A stretch of DNA of 19,285 bases. Source: Moryella indoligenes. GTDB lineage: Bacteria > Bacillota > Clostridia > Lachnospirales > Lachnospiraceae. The notes under the pieces are model-generated. The model saw only the letters and a program-made list of their open reading frames with translations, had not been told where the DNA came from and did no database searches. The stretch lies in the NCBI RefSeq assembly GCF_030812885.1, contig NZ_JAUSTO010000025.1:1-19285 (forward strand), given 5' to 3'. Made by a program: the position numbers and the translations under genes. This document shows, in pieces, positions 1-5,945 of this stretch. Numbering within the stretch: position 1 is the first letter of the stretch; every line of letters starts with the position of its first letter.

Positions 1-40
1 TGGATTCTAAAACTTTGATTGCCTGATCTCTGGGTTTCAT
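1..40 (-). CDS. Start of a leftward gene, possibly a HicA-like toxin (partial)
   Basis: Only the first 13 codons lie in the window (MKPRDQAIKVLES); the gene continues beyond position 1. The start is well supported: ATG at 40-38 on the minus strand follows a clean GGAGGTGA ribosome binding site, with a strong promoter behind it. The opening residues resemble the beginning of HicA-type mRNA interferase toxins, which often start with a basic segment and a helix ending in LLE or VLE. That is a weak resemblance based on very few residues. It points away from the late operon, so it probably belongs to a lysogenic or accessory module. Confidence 0.45.
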   Translation of the reverse strand, partial: MKPRDQAIKVLES

Positions 41-63
41 GTTCACCTCCATTTGTTGATTTA

Positions 64-92
64 ATTATACACAATATTATGTAAAAAGTCAA
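64..92 (-). promoter_or_regulatory. Sigma-A-type promoter for the leftward gene
   Basis: On the minus strand TTGACT (92-87) and a perfect TATAAT (69-64) are separated by 17 bases, the ideal spacing for a housekeeping sigma factor. The -10 lies about 24 bases upstream of the leftward start codon. This predicts constitutive expression in the lysogen unless repressed. Confidence 0.75.
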
Positions 93-110
93 CGGCATTG
101 CGCAATATTA
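72..110. promoter_or_regulatory. Paired CAATATTA repeats, possible operator
   Basis: CAATATTA occurs at 72-79 and again at 103-110, each inside a longer similar context (CACAATATTATGTAA and CGCAATATTACTTAA). The copies are 31 bp apart, about three helical turns. One lies in the spacer of the leftward promoter and the other just upstream of its -35. This is where a repressor or antitoxin dimer would bind to control the leftward gene. Inferred from layout only. Confidence 0.35.
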
Positions 111-131
111 CTTAATATAAAAAGGAGTAGA

Positions 132-370
132 ATGAGAATTTATTTGAGTGGTCCGATCAGTGGACACGATGATTTTATGAAAGAATTTCAAAGAAAAGCT
201 GCAGGGCTAAATACGTTTGGATGCTCTGTAATTAATCCGCGCCACTCAACCATTGTATGCCACCAGACACAAGCCATGAAGAGTACATGAAATTATCCTT
301 CTGTATGATCGAAATGGCTGACATGGCACCGGACAACGCTTTTGATCGTGCGATTCAGGAGGACTTATAA
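132..370 (+). pseudogene. DUF4406-family (nucleoside deoxyribosyltransferase-like) gene, frameshifted
   Basis: ATG at 132 with an AAGGAG site opens MRIYLSGPISGHDDF, the typical start of the small DUF4406 proteins found in phages, which are related to nucleoside 2-deoxyribosyltransferases. After the conserved INP (231-239) this frame runs into a stop at 288-290. The family continuation (PPDTSHEEYMKLSFCMIEMAD) is instead in the frame two bases later, from about 239 to a stop at 368-370. Loss of one base near 238-239 explains the break and would restore NP-APLNHCMPPDT. The end (MAPDNAFDRAIQEDL) lacks the usual DUF4406 C-terminus with its glycine/tryptophan segment, so the 3' part also seems to be lost or replaced. 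No programmed-shift signal is evident; a sequencing error is possible. Confidence 0.6.
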
Positions 371-402
371 AAGATAACCCAGATGGAACGGAGGAGTTAC
401 TG

Positions 403-837
403 TTGGACAAGACAGCACTGGAAGAGTACGACGCTCTGGTGATGGAGCGGGCAGATCTCAGTAAGAGAATCACAAAGATTAAGCACAAGCTACGTGAGCT
501 GGCCGGCACTGTGGTAGCCGACTCTGTAGAGGGCACCAGAGAGGATGGTACATATGGCCCGATCAAGATCAAAGGGCTGCCGCTGCCGGCTTATGATCAG
601 GAGGCCCGGAGACTCAGAAAGCAGGAGACCAGATATAAGATTCTTCAGCTGGAGATCAGCGCGCAGACCGAAGCGATAGAGGAGTTTATCGAGACAGTGG
701 AGTCCCCGCAGATCAGGACGATACTACGGATGCGGTATATTGATCGCGCGCCGTGGGAAAAGATCAGCAGACGTTTTGGGCGATCGCGTGATTGGGCAAG
801 AAAATCCGTTGATAATTTTTGGCGTGATTGCCCTTGA
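403..837 (+). CDS. Phage late-gene transcriptional regulator (DUF1492/ArpU-like, sigma region 4-type HTH)
   Basis: This 144-residue protein has a long charged helical N-terminal half and a C-terminal helix-turn-helix at about residues 103-142 (QIRTILRMRYIDRAPWEKIS, then FGRSRDWARKSVDNFW). The C-terminus resembles sigma-70 region 4, the pattern of the DUF1492/ArpU/RinA-like regulators found just before the packaging genes of Gram-positive phages. The start is TTG at 403, chosen for GGAGGAG at 390-396 with a 6-base spacer. Such proteins are thought to activate the late operon, and the next genes are exactly that operon. Its stop codon overlaps a promoter-like sequence at 834. Family assignment is confident; activator function is inferred from family and position. 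Confidence 0.75.
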   Translation: MDKTALEEYDALVMERADLSKRITKIKHKLRELAGTVVADSVEGTREDGTYGPIKIKGLPLPAYDQEARRLRKQETRYKILQLEISAQTEAIEEFIETVESPQIRTILRMRYIDRAPWEKISRRFGRSRDWARKSVDNFWRDCP

Positions 838-861
838 CTTTCCGTTTTTTCCGCATAGTAT
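834..861 (+). promoter_or_regulatory. Candidate late promoter
   Basis: TTGACT (834-839) and TAGTAT (856-861) are 16 bases apart at the junction between the regulator and the packaging genes. The weak -10 would fit a promoter needing an activator. Just downstream is an inverted repeat TTTATC (875-880) / GATAAA (898-903), extended by CTGG (867-870) and CCAG (904-907), which could be a regulator site. Sequence resemblance only. Confidence 0.4.
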
Positions 862-917
862 TAAAACTGGAAGTTTTATCGGACGGCGGCATTGTTTGAT
901 AAACCAGCCACCCCGTG

Positions 918-958
918 AGAGGAGCTTGCTTGCAGTAGTGCAGCAGGCTTCTCTTTTT
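918..958 (+). terminator. Terminator-like hairpin before the HNH gene
   Basis: AGAGGAGCTTGCT (918-930) pairs with AGCAGGCTTCTCT (942-954), with a few G-U pairs, around an inner TGCA/TGCA loop; T residues follow at 954-958. It has the form of an intrinsic terminator between the regulator and the HNH gene. If the late promoter is at 834, an antitermination or readthrough step would be needed here. Confidence 0.55.
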
Positions 959-974
959 GTGCAGGAAGAGAGCT

Positions 975-1328
975 ATGACCACACTTCGAATGGACCGGCA
1001 TGGTCCACACAGGAATGAATTCCTAAAGAACAAAAAGAAGATATTGGCATCCAGAGATATCTGCGGAATCTGCGGAAAGCCGGTTGATAAACGGATCAAG
1101 TATCCCGATCCGTTGAGTCCAACGATTGACCACATTATTCCGATTGCAAAGGGAGGGCATCCTTCAGATATTGCGAACTTACAGCTCGTGCACTTTTGCT
1201 GTAATCGTCAGAAGTCTGACAAGATCCTGCGGAAACCGGGGCGTAGGGTGGAGGCAAAGCAAGAGATTATAAGCAATCGCATCCTTCCGCACTCGATGGA
1301 TTGGACGGAATACCGGGGGGATCGCTGA
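975..1328 (+). CDS. HNH endonuclease, packaging-associated
   Basis: This is a 117-residue HNH nuclease. It has the zinc-knuckle pair CGICG and HFCCN flanking the catalytic core TIDHIIPIAKGG, followed by NLQLVHFCCNRQKSDK, in the usual HNH order. ATG at 975 is preferred over an in-frame TTG at 957 because AGGAAGAG lies 4 bases upstream. In cos-type phages a free-standing HNH protein next to the terminase genes assists cos cleavage, and the position here fits. The alternative is a selfish homing nuclease, less likely given the conserved place before the small terminase. Confidence 0.9.
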   Translation: MTTLRMDRHGPHRNEFLKNKKKILASRDICGICGKPVDKRIKYPDPLSPTIDHIIPIAKGGHPSDIANLQLVHFCCNRQKSDKILRKPGRRVEAKQEIISNRILPHSMDWTEYRGDR

Positions 1329-1480
1329 ATCTAAGTCAAGGTAAAGTACAGAGATAAAGGTGTATGAGAGACAGGGGGTATCCCTCCGTAAAGGTGCACA
1401 GATGATCTTCCCCGCCGTCACTGTGAAAAAATTCGCGGGGCAATTTTTTGGAAAAGGGGTAAAAGGAGGAAGGGGGTACC
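1329..1480 (+). other. HNH-TerS intergenic region, candidate cos site
   Basis: This 152-base non-coding stretch lies between HNH and the small terminase, where many HNH-encoding phages carry cos. It contains CCCCGC (1410-1415) and GCGGGG (1435-1440) as a perfect 6-bp inverted repeat with a 19-base loop, followed by six T residues at 1444-1449. It also holds runs of G (GGGGGTATCCCTCC near 1375). The hairpin could instead be a weak terminator. The cos proposal rests on position. Confidence 0.3.
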
Positions 1481-1852
1481 GTGAGAAAGGCTGATTGGAA
1501 GAAGAAAATCATAAAAGTTGCAAAAGAAAAAGGCGTATTTTTAGGGGTGAATGACAGCTTGTATTCGGTGCTCGCAGACGCCTTTGCCCAATACGATGCG
1601 GCTAATAAGCTGTATGAGGAACAGGGGTGCGCACCAGTGATCAGTCAGTTGAATAAGGCAGGAGAGGAATACATGACCCGTAATCCGCTGATTACCACCA
1701 TGGAAGCTCTGAGAAAGCAGATTTTCACATGCAGCATACAGCTTGGAATTTTGGAGGATTACCGCCATGAAAATGGGAAGGGGAAAAAGCAGACCGAAGA
1801 AAGTCGTCTGCTGGACATTCAGAAATACATGAAAGGTGGGAAAGTCGGATGA
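1481..1852 (+). CDS. terS: Terminase small subunit, P27 family
   Basis: This 123-residue protein matches the shape of P27-type small terminases: a basic N-terminus, a helical stretch (YDAANKLYEEQGCAP), the conserved N-P-L segment (YMTRNPLITTMEALRKQIF) at about residues 64-83, and the SIQLGIL helix. It recognises phage DNA and recruits the large terminase. GTG at 1481 follows AAAAGGAGGAAGGGGG. Its TGA overlaps the portal ATG (ATGA), indicating translational coupling. Unusually, the large terminase does not follow directly but lies about 2.6 kb downstream. Confidence 0.8.
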   Translation: MRKADWKKKIIKVAKEKGVFLGVNDSLYSVLADAFAQYDAANKLYEEQGCAPVISQLNKAGEEYMTRNPLITTMEALRKQIFTCSIQLGILEDYRHENGKGKKQTEESRLLDIQKYMKGGKVG

Positions 1853-3066
1853 TGGGAATGGACTATCTGAAGCGAAAGCTTCAGGAGAAAAAATCCCGCG
1901 TGAATATGCGATATGTATTCTACGAAATGAAAAACAGAACAAGGGATTTCGGCATCTCCACTCCTCCGGATCTCAGACACTGGATGGGAGTCCTGGGATG
2001 GTGTGGAAAAGCAGTGGACGCTCTGGCAGACCGACTGCAGTTCTATCATTTCAAAGATGACACATTTGATATGAATGGGATCTTCAATCTGAACAACAAG
2101 GATATTCTTGCGGATTCCGCAGTGCTTTCTGCTCTAATCAGCTCTTGCTCGTTTATTTATATTCGTGCTGATGAGGAGGGATTCCCGGAGCTTACAGTTC
2201 TGGATGGGTCGAGGGCCACCGGCATCATGGATGAGAGAACCGGACTTTTGAAAGAAGGATATGCTGTTCTGGAAGAAGATGCGAGCAGGAATCCGTTAAT
2301 GGAAGCATACTTTATCCCGGGGCAGACAACATTTTATCCGAAGTACGGGAAATCGTTCACTGTGAAAAATCCTGCGCTGTATCCTCTGCTGGTACCTCTT
2401 GTCTATCGTCCGGATGCCAGGAGACCGTTCGGACATTCTCGTATTTCCAGGGCGTGTATCAGCATAGTAGGATCCGCGGTGCGTACGGTGAAAAGGTCAG
2501 AAATTGCGGCGGAGTTTTTCAGCTTTCCGCAGAGATATGTCACAGGACTTGCGCAGGATGCGGAAATGATGGAGAAATGGAAGGCATCAATGTCTGCCCT
2601 TTTGCAGTTTACCCGAGATGAAGACGGGAACGCACCGCAGCTGGGGCAGTTCCAGCAGCAAAGTATGGCGCCACACATGGAGCAGTTGAAAATGTTTGCG
2701 GCTCTTTTTGCCGGAGAGACAGGACTCACATTGGATGATATGGGGTTTGCCTCCGGAAATCCACAGAGTGCAGATGCGATCAAGGCAAGCCACGAGAATT
2801 TGAGGCTGATGGCGTCAAAAGCGCAGCGGACATTCGGAAGTGGGCTTTTAAATGCAGGATATCTGGCAGCGAGTCTCCGGGATAACTTCGGATACAGCAG
2901 GAATCAGGTGTATCGCACCACATCCATATGGGCACCGGTATTTGAACCAGATGCATCACAGCTGGGCGCGATAGGCGATGCCGTAGTAAAGCTGAACCAG
3001 GCAGTCCCTGGGTATCTTGACGGTGAGTCTGTGCATCAGCTGACGGGCATCGAGGGGGCTGTATGA
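1849..3066 (+). CDS. Portal protein (SPP1 gp6-like)
   Basis: This 405-residue protein has the features of the SPP1 gp6-like portal family as seen in Clostridia phages: an N-terminal helical part (MGMDYLKRKLQEKKSRVNMR), the stretch ALISSCSFIYI, the wing-region motif YRPDARRPFGHSRISRACI, and the stem/clip region ending in MFAAFAGETGLTLDDMGF-type residues and SADAIKASHENLRL. It forms the dodecameric DNA channel at one capsid vertex and docks the terminase and connectors. It overlaps both neighbours by 4 bases. It is somewhat shorter than SPP1 gp6 itself but shows no sign of truncation. Confidence 0.9.
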   Translation: MMGMDYLKRKLQEKKSRVNMRYVFYEMKNRTRDFGISTPPDLRHWMGVLGWCGKAVDALADRLQFYHFKDDTFDMNGIFNLNNKDILADSAVLSALISSCSFIYIRADEEGFPELTVLDGSRATGIMDERTGLLKEGYAVLEEDASRNPLMEAYFIPGQTTFYPKYGKSFTVKNPALYPLLVPLVYRPDARRPFGHSRISRACISIVGSAVRTVKRSEIAAEFFSFPQRYVTGLAQDAEMMEKWKASMSALLQFTRDEDGNAPQLGQFQQQSMAPHMEQLKMFAALFAGETGLTLDDMGFASGNPQSADAIKASHENLRLMASKAQRTFGSGLLNAGYLAASLRDNFGYSRNQVYRTTSIWAPVFEPDASQLGAIGDAVVKLNQAVPGYLDGESVHQLTGIEGAV

Positions 3067-4253
3067 CATGGGAAGAACTGAGGGAAATCATAGCTTCGAA
3101 GTATGAAGCGGATCGCCTCATCTCCAAGCTTATGGATAAGGCAGAGAAAGGGGATATCACTTATCGTGAGGCAAATCAATATGCGATAAAAGCCGGAGAG
3201 ATTTTGGCAGATGCGATGCGGGAAAATGGTGCCCTTCCAGATGGCATCACCGGTGAGGAAGCTTCAGAATTGCTTACGGCAGCACTGGGAAACAATTATC
3301 AGAAGGCATCGCAAATGGCGCAGGCTGCGCAGGAAAATGTAAATCGGGCGGCAGGAATAGGACTGAAAAGCGCTGTGCCAAAGGTGCGGCAGGACCGTAT
3401 AGATGGAATGGCAACTGAGATCGTAAACAGGGGCTACAGCAGTATCCAGAAGTCCTTTGATGATCAGGTGGTAAACTTCACACAGTCGGCGGTAGACGAT
3501 ACTGTTGCGGTTAATGCGTACTTCCAAGCAGAGAGCGGTTTGTCTCCGAAGATTCGAAGGCAGGCAGAGCCCAAAGCCTGTAAATGGTGCAGGGTCAGAG
3601 CGGGAACATTTCATTACGAAGAAGTCAGGAAAACCGGAAGCGAGGTTTATCGCAGACATCAGAACTGCAGATGCACGGTGGAGTTTATCGCCGGTGAAAA
3701 AAGGCAGAATGTATGGAATAAGAAAATTCAGTACCAGAGTGAACCCAGAACCCCGAAGACAGAAAAATCAATGCAGGATACAGACAAGGTAAAGGATGTC
3801 ACCTCCGAATGGCTGAAACGAGATACAAGCTATGGAAGTGTAGAACTTTACGAAGAAATCGACCGTAAGAAGCAGGCGCAGGAGATAGAAACAGCTTACT
3901 GGCTCAGGGATATGTTTGGTGGTGATGTGAAACTTTTGCCGGAAGAAAACATCGGAAAACCTAACCCGGATTATGTTTGGAATGGAAAAATATGGGAATT
4001 AAAAAGGGTAAGTACTCCAAGATCTATAGACAATCAGATTCACAAAGCTATCAAACAACTGCGTTCTGATGATTATAAAGAGGGTGGGGTTGTAATCGAT
4101 ATTTCAAGAATAACTATATCTTCAGAAAAGGCATTAGAGATAATTGCTGAAAAAGGATGGAGCCGTTCAAAACAAGATACGACGATAATCGTTAAAGAAA
4201 AAGAGCAGCTTGTTAAAGTTCTGGAAATTAAAAAAAGAGGCAGTGCACCCTGA
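3063..4253 (+). CDS. MuF minor head protein with C-terminal PD-(D/E)xK-type toxin domain
   Basis: Residues 1-215 form a minor capsid (MuF/SPP1 gp7-like) module that is helical, with the characteristic CKWC (173-176) and HQNCRC (199-204) cluster ending in VEF. Residues 215-250 are a charged linker. Residues 250-396 are a separate domain with NPD (301-303), WELK (311-314) and IDNQIHKAIKQL, a PD-(D/E)xK nuclease pattern. This arrangement is like the CdiA C-terminal tRNase family and other polymorphic toxin tips fused to MuF. MuF proteins are packaged with DNA, so the domain could be delivered into recipient cells. The DNA from about 3730 to the stop is visibly more A+T-rich than the MuF part, suggesting a swapped-in cassette. 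No protein immunity gene follows; two minus-strand RNA genes do. The last codons overlap the 3' end of the first RNA gene. The toxin family call is inferred from motifs; a nuclease fold is moderately sure. Confidence 0.8.
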   Translation: MTWEELREIIASKYEADRLISKLMDKAEKGDITYREANQYAIKAGEILADAMRENGALPDGITGEEASELLTAALGNNYQKASQMAQAAQENVNRAAGIGLKSAVPKVRQDRIDGMATEIVNRGYSSIQKSFDDQVVNFTQSAVDDTVAVNAYFQAESGLSPKIRRQAEPKACKWCRVRAGTFHYEEVRKTGSEVYRRHQNCRCTVEFIAGEKRQNVWNKKIQYQSEPRTPKTEKSMQDTDKVKDVTSEWLKRDTSYGSVELYEEIDRKKQAQEIETAYWLRDMFGGDVKLLPEENIGKPNPDYVWNGKIWELKRVSTPRSIDNQIHKAIKQLRSDDYKEGGVVIDISRITISSEKALEIIAEKGWSRSKQDTTIIVKEKEQLVKVLEIKKRGSAP

Positions 4254-4288
4254 TACCTAAAGTGCCACGATGACTTACCTGCCTCATT
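4230..4288 (-). ncRNA. Small structured RNA, copy 1 (~55 nt)
   Basis: The minus-strand RNA is predicted to start near 4288, seven bases after the -10. Outer stem GAGGCAG (4285-4279) pairs perfectly with CTGCCTC (4243-4237), and seven T residues (4236-4230) follow, so the stem doubles as the terminator. Inside, a second helix pairs positions 9-14 with 26-31 of the 35-base loop (one G-G mismatch in this copy), closing an 11-base loop. Unpaired TAAGTCA on the 5' side and TGCA on the 3' side are conserved with copy 2. The 3' third is antisense to the last codons and stop of the MuF-toxin gene. I recognise no known RNA family. Confidence 0.75.
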
Positions 4289-4294
4289 AACTAT

Positions 4295-4322
4295 AGTATA
4301 GCATCTATGGATAAAGAGTCAA
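4295..4322 (-). promoter_or_regulatory. Promoter of small RNA copy 1
   Basis: TTGACT (4322-4317) and TATACT (4300-4295) are separated by 16 bases on the minus strand. The 9 bases from -10 to the first stem base place the start just before the structured RNA. A strong housekeeping-type promoter inside an oppositely transcribed late operon implies expression in the lysogen. Confidence 0.8.
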
Positions 4323-4325
4323 TGC

Positions 4326-4381
4326 AAAAGAAGCGGTGCACCCCGACCCTATGAGTTCCGGGATGACTTATCCACTTCTTT
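4326..4381 (-). ncRNA. Small structured RNA, copy 2 (~53 nt)
   Basis: Outer stem GAAGTGG (4378-4372) pairs with CCGCTTC (4336-4330), followed by four T residues. Compared with copy 1, stem pair 3 changes G-C to A-U, pair 6 changes A-U to G-C and pair 5 changes C-G to U-G, so pairing is kept. The inner helix (TCCCGG with TCGGGG across the loop) also keeps pairing, with U-A changed to C-G, and is more stable here. The loop region is again exactly 35 bases with TAAGTCATC and GGGTGCA conserved. The T run is weaker, so some transcripts may read on into copy 1. Confidence 0.75.
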
Positions 4382-4387
4382 AAATAT

Positions 4388-4415
4388 AATATAGCATCCG
4401 TGGGGAAAGAGTCAA
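4388..4415 (-). promoter_or_regulatory. Promoter of small RNA copy 2
   Basis: TTGACT (4415-4410), 16 bases, then TATATT (4393-4388), with the same 9-base distance to the RNA stem as in copy 1. The -35 sits in a short palindrome, GAGTTGACTC. Confidence 0.8.
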
Positions 4416-4436
4416 CTCATGAAAGGAGGTTACAGG

Positions 4437-4484
4437 ATGAAGCAGAGGAACCGATCACCGAACTATATGGTATTTGGAAGGTAG
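4437..4484 (+). CDS. Short leader-type ORF upstream of terL (15 residues)
   Basis: ATG at 4437 has a near-ideal site (AAAGGAGG at 4422-4429, 7-base spacer) and encodes MKQRNRSPNYMVFGR before TAG at 4482-4484. The stop lies in the ribosome binding site of the large terminase (GGAGGGG at 4484-4490), so its translation could set terL initiation. It may also be the remnant of a longer gene. The strong initiation signal argues that it is translated; its role is unknown. Confidence 0.45.
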   Translation: MKQRNRSPNYMVFGR

Positions 4485-4495
4485 GAGGGGAGCGG

Positions 4496-5884
4496 ATGGC
4501 TAAGATAGGCCGCCAGACTCCCACTGTATCCGTTGTCTTGCCGTACACCCATTCCAAAGGAGCAGAGGCCGTGAATCTGTATAAGATGATCGGAAAGACC
4601 GCACAGGAATGGCAGCATTTTATGCTGAATGATATTATGGCGTGGGCTGAAGATGGCCTTTGGGTACATACGCGATTCGGATATTCACTTCCCAGAAGAA
4701 ATGGAAAGTCTGAGATCTTGACCATGCGGGAATTTTGGGGGCTGTTTAATGGTGAGCATATCATGCATACTGCTCATCGCACTACTACCACGCACTCCGC
4801 GTGGGAGAAGCTTCTGAACTGGGTAGAAAAAACGGGAATGAGGTATACCTCTATCCGGGCAAATGGGCGGGAGCGTATAGACCTAATAGCGACAGGGGGG
4901 CGGATAGAATACCGAACGAGGACATCAAAATCAGGACTTGGTGAAGCCTTTGACCTTCTTATCATCGATGAGGCGCAGGAGTATACTGATGATCAGGAGT
5001 CTGCGCTGAAGTATATCGTCACGGACTCAAAAAATCCGCAGATTCTGATGTGTGGGACTCCTCCAACACCTTTTTCTTCCGGTACGGTGTTTAAACATTT
5101 CAGAGACACTGTGATCCGTACAGGGCTGCCGGACTCTGGATGGGGAGAGTGGTCAGTGGATGAAGAAACAGATCCACGCAATAAAGACGCATGGTATGAA
5201 ACAAACCCATCTCTGGGAACGATCTTTACAGAGCGGTCTGTGACAGATGAGGTGGGATCGGATACGCAGGATTTTAATATCCAGAGGCTTGGTCTCTGGA
5301 TGAAACAGAACTTGAAGTCCGTTATTACAACAGCACAGTGGGATGCCCTTCAGGCAGATAAGCTGCCAAAGCTGCGAGGAAGACTCCATATCGGTGTGAA
5401 GTACAGTAAAGACGGAGATAAGGTGGCCGTTTCTCTGGCTGTAAAAACCTACAGCAAAAGAATTTTTATAGAGGCGCTGGATTGTGTGCCGGTTAAACAG
5501 GGCAATGCCTGGATAGTTAGATTATTGGCACAGATGGATGTGGCAGCGGTTATTATAGACGGCGCATCGGGACAGGCTCTTCTGGAAGAGGACATGAAAC
5601 GGGAAAAGCTGAAGAAGCCGGTTCTGCCATCTGTAAAACAGATCATCACTGCAAATACTTGTTTTGAACAGGCTTTATATGATGAATCCATCGTACACAT
5701 GGATCAGCCGTCGTTGAAACAGTCTGTATGCAATGTTGATAAGCGATCTATTGGATCAAATGGAGGATTTGGCTACAAATCTATCAGAGACGGGGTAGAG
5801 GTGGCACTCCTGGACAGTGTGATTCTGGCACACTGGTCCTGTATGTCTACCAAAGAGAAGAAGAAACAACGGATCAGTTACTAG
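4496..5884 (+). CDS. terL: Terminase large subunit
   Basis: This 462-residue motor-nuclease packages DNA through the portal. Visible motifs are the ATPase Walker A (PRRNGKSE, 66-73), the TRTSKSGLGE segment (141-150), Walker B with catalytic acid (LLIIDEAQE, 154-162) and the coupling motif (MCGTPPT, 185-191). A C-terminal RNase H-like nuclease has acidic positions in VKYSKDGDKVAVSLAV (301-316), IIDG (353-356) and LLDS near the end. ATG at 4496 is chosen for GGAGGGG 5 bases upstream. The frame is open back to a GTG at 4400, but that lacks a site and would run through the short ORF. The gene is displaced: portal and MuF come first. Confidence 0.95.
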   Translation: MAKIGRQTPTVSVVLPYTHSKGAEAVNLYKMIGKTAQEWQHFMLNDIMAWAEDGLWVHTRFGYSLPRRNGKSEILTMREFWGLFNGEHIMHTAHRTTTTHSAWEKLLNWVEKTGMRYTSIRANGRERIDLIATGGRIEYRTRTSKSGLGEAFDLLIIDEAQEYTDDQESALKYIVTDSKNPQILMCGTPPTPFSSGTVFKHFRDTVIRTGLPDSGWGEWSVDEETDPRNKDAWYETNPSLGTIFTERSVTDEVGSDTQDFNIQRLGLWMKQNLKSVITTAQWDALQADKLPKLRGRLHIGVKYSKDGDKVAVSLAVKTYSKRIFIEALDCVPVKQGNAWIVRLLAQMDVAAVIIDGASGQALLEEDMKREKLKKPVLPSVKQIITANTCFEQALYDESIVHMDQPSLKQSVCNVDKRSIGSNGGFGYKSIRDGVEVALLDSVILAHWSCMSTKEKKKQRISY

Positions 5885-5909
5885 ATGGTGCGAAAGCATC
5901 ATTTTTTTT
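5885..5909 (+). terminator. Intrinsic terminator between terL and scaffold
   Basis: ATGGTGC (5885-5891), GAAA tetraloop, GCATCAT (5896-5902), then seven T residues. The 7-bp stem contains one G-T pair. It is modest in strength, so it probably attenuates rather than stops the late transcript. Confidence 0.65.
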
Positions 5910-5945
5910 ATTTACCGATACCATCGGGGAAAATGGGAGAGTAAA

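Larger units (their letters stand above)
4230..4415 (-). repeat. Tandem pair of ~93-bp promoter-RNA-terminator units
   Basis: Two imperfect direct repeats lie head to tail with a 93-bp period, with the outer-stem 5' ends at 4285 and 4378. Each contains, on the minus strand, TTGACTCTTT, GGATGC or AGATGC, a -10, a 9-base gap, a 7-bp stem arm, a 35-base loop region, the second arm and a T run. Every element keeps its spacing although many bases differ. The pattern of differences is that of two diverged copies of one RNA gene. The pair spans the 3' end of the MuF-toxin gene to 22 bases before the short ORF upstream of terL. Confidence 0.85.

Noticed and set aside
4230..4415. Type III toxin-antitoxin RNA repeats (ToxI-like)
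   Set aside because: No ToxN-like gene lies downstream on the minus strand, and each unit has its own promoter and terminator rather than being a processed repeat array.
4230..4415. CRISPR array
   Set aside because: There are only two units, imperfect over their whole length, with no unique spacers and no cas genes.
4254..4436. Short plus-strand ORFs in the RNA repeats (MTYLPH and MTYPLL) as type I toxin peptides
   Set aside because: They are six residues, have no ribosome binding site and are not hydrophobic helices. The promoters, terminators and covarying stems all point to the minus strand.
4400..4495. GTG at 4400 as the terL start
   Set aside because: It has no ribosome binding site, lies in RNA promoter 2 and precedes the short ORF. 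ATG at 4496 has a clear site and gives a normal TerL N-terminus.
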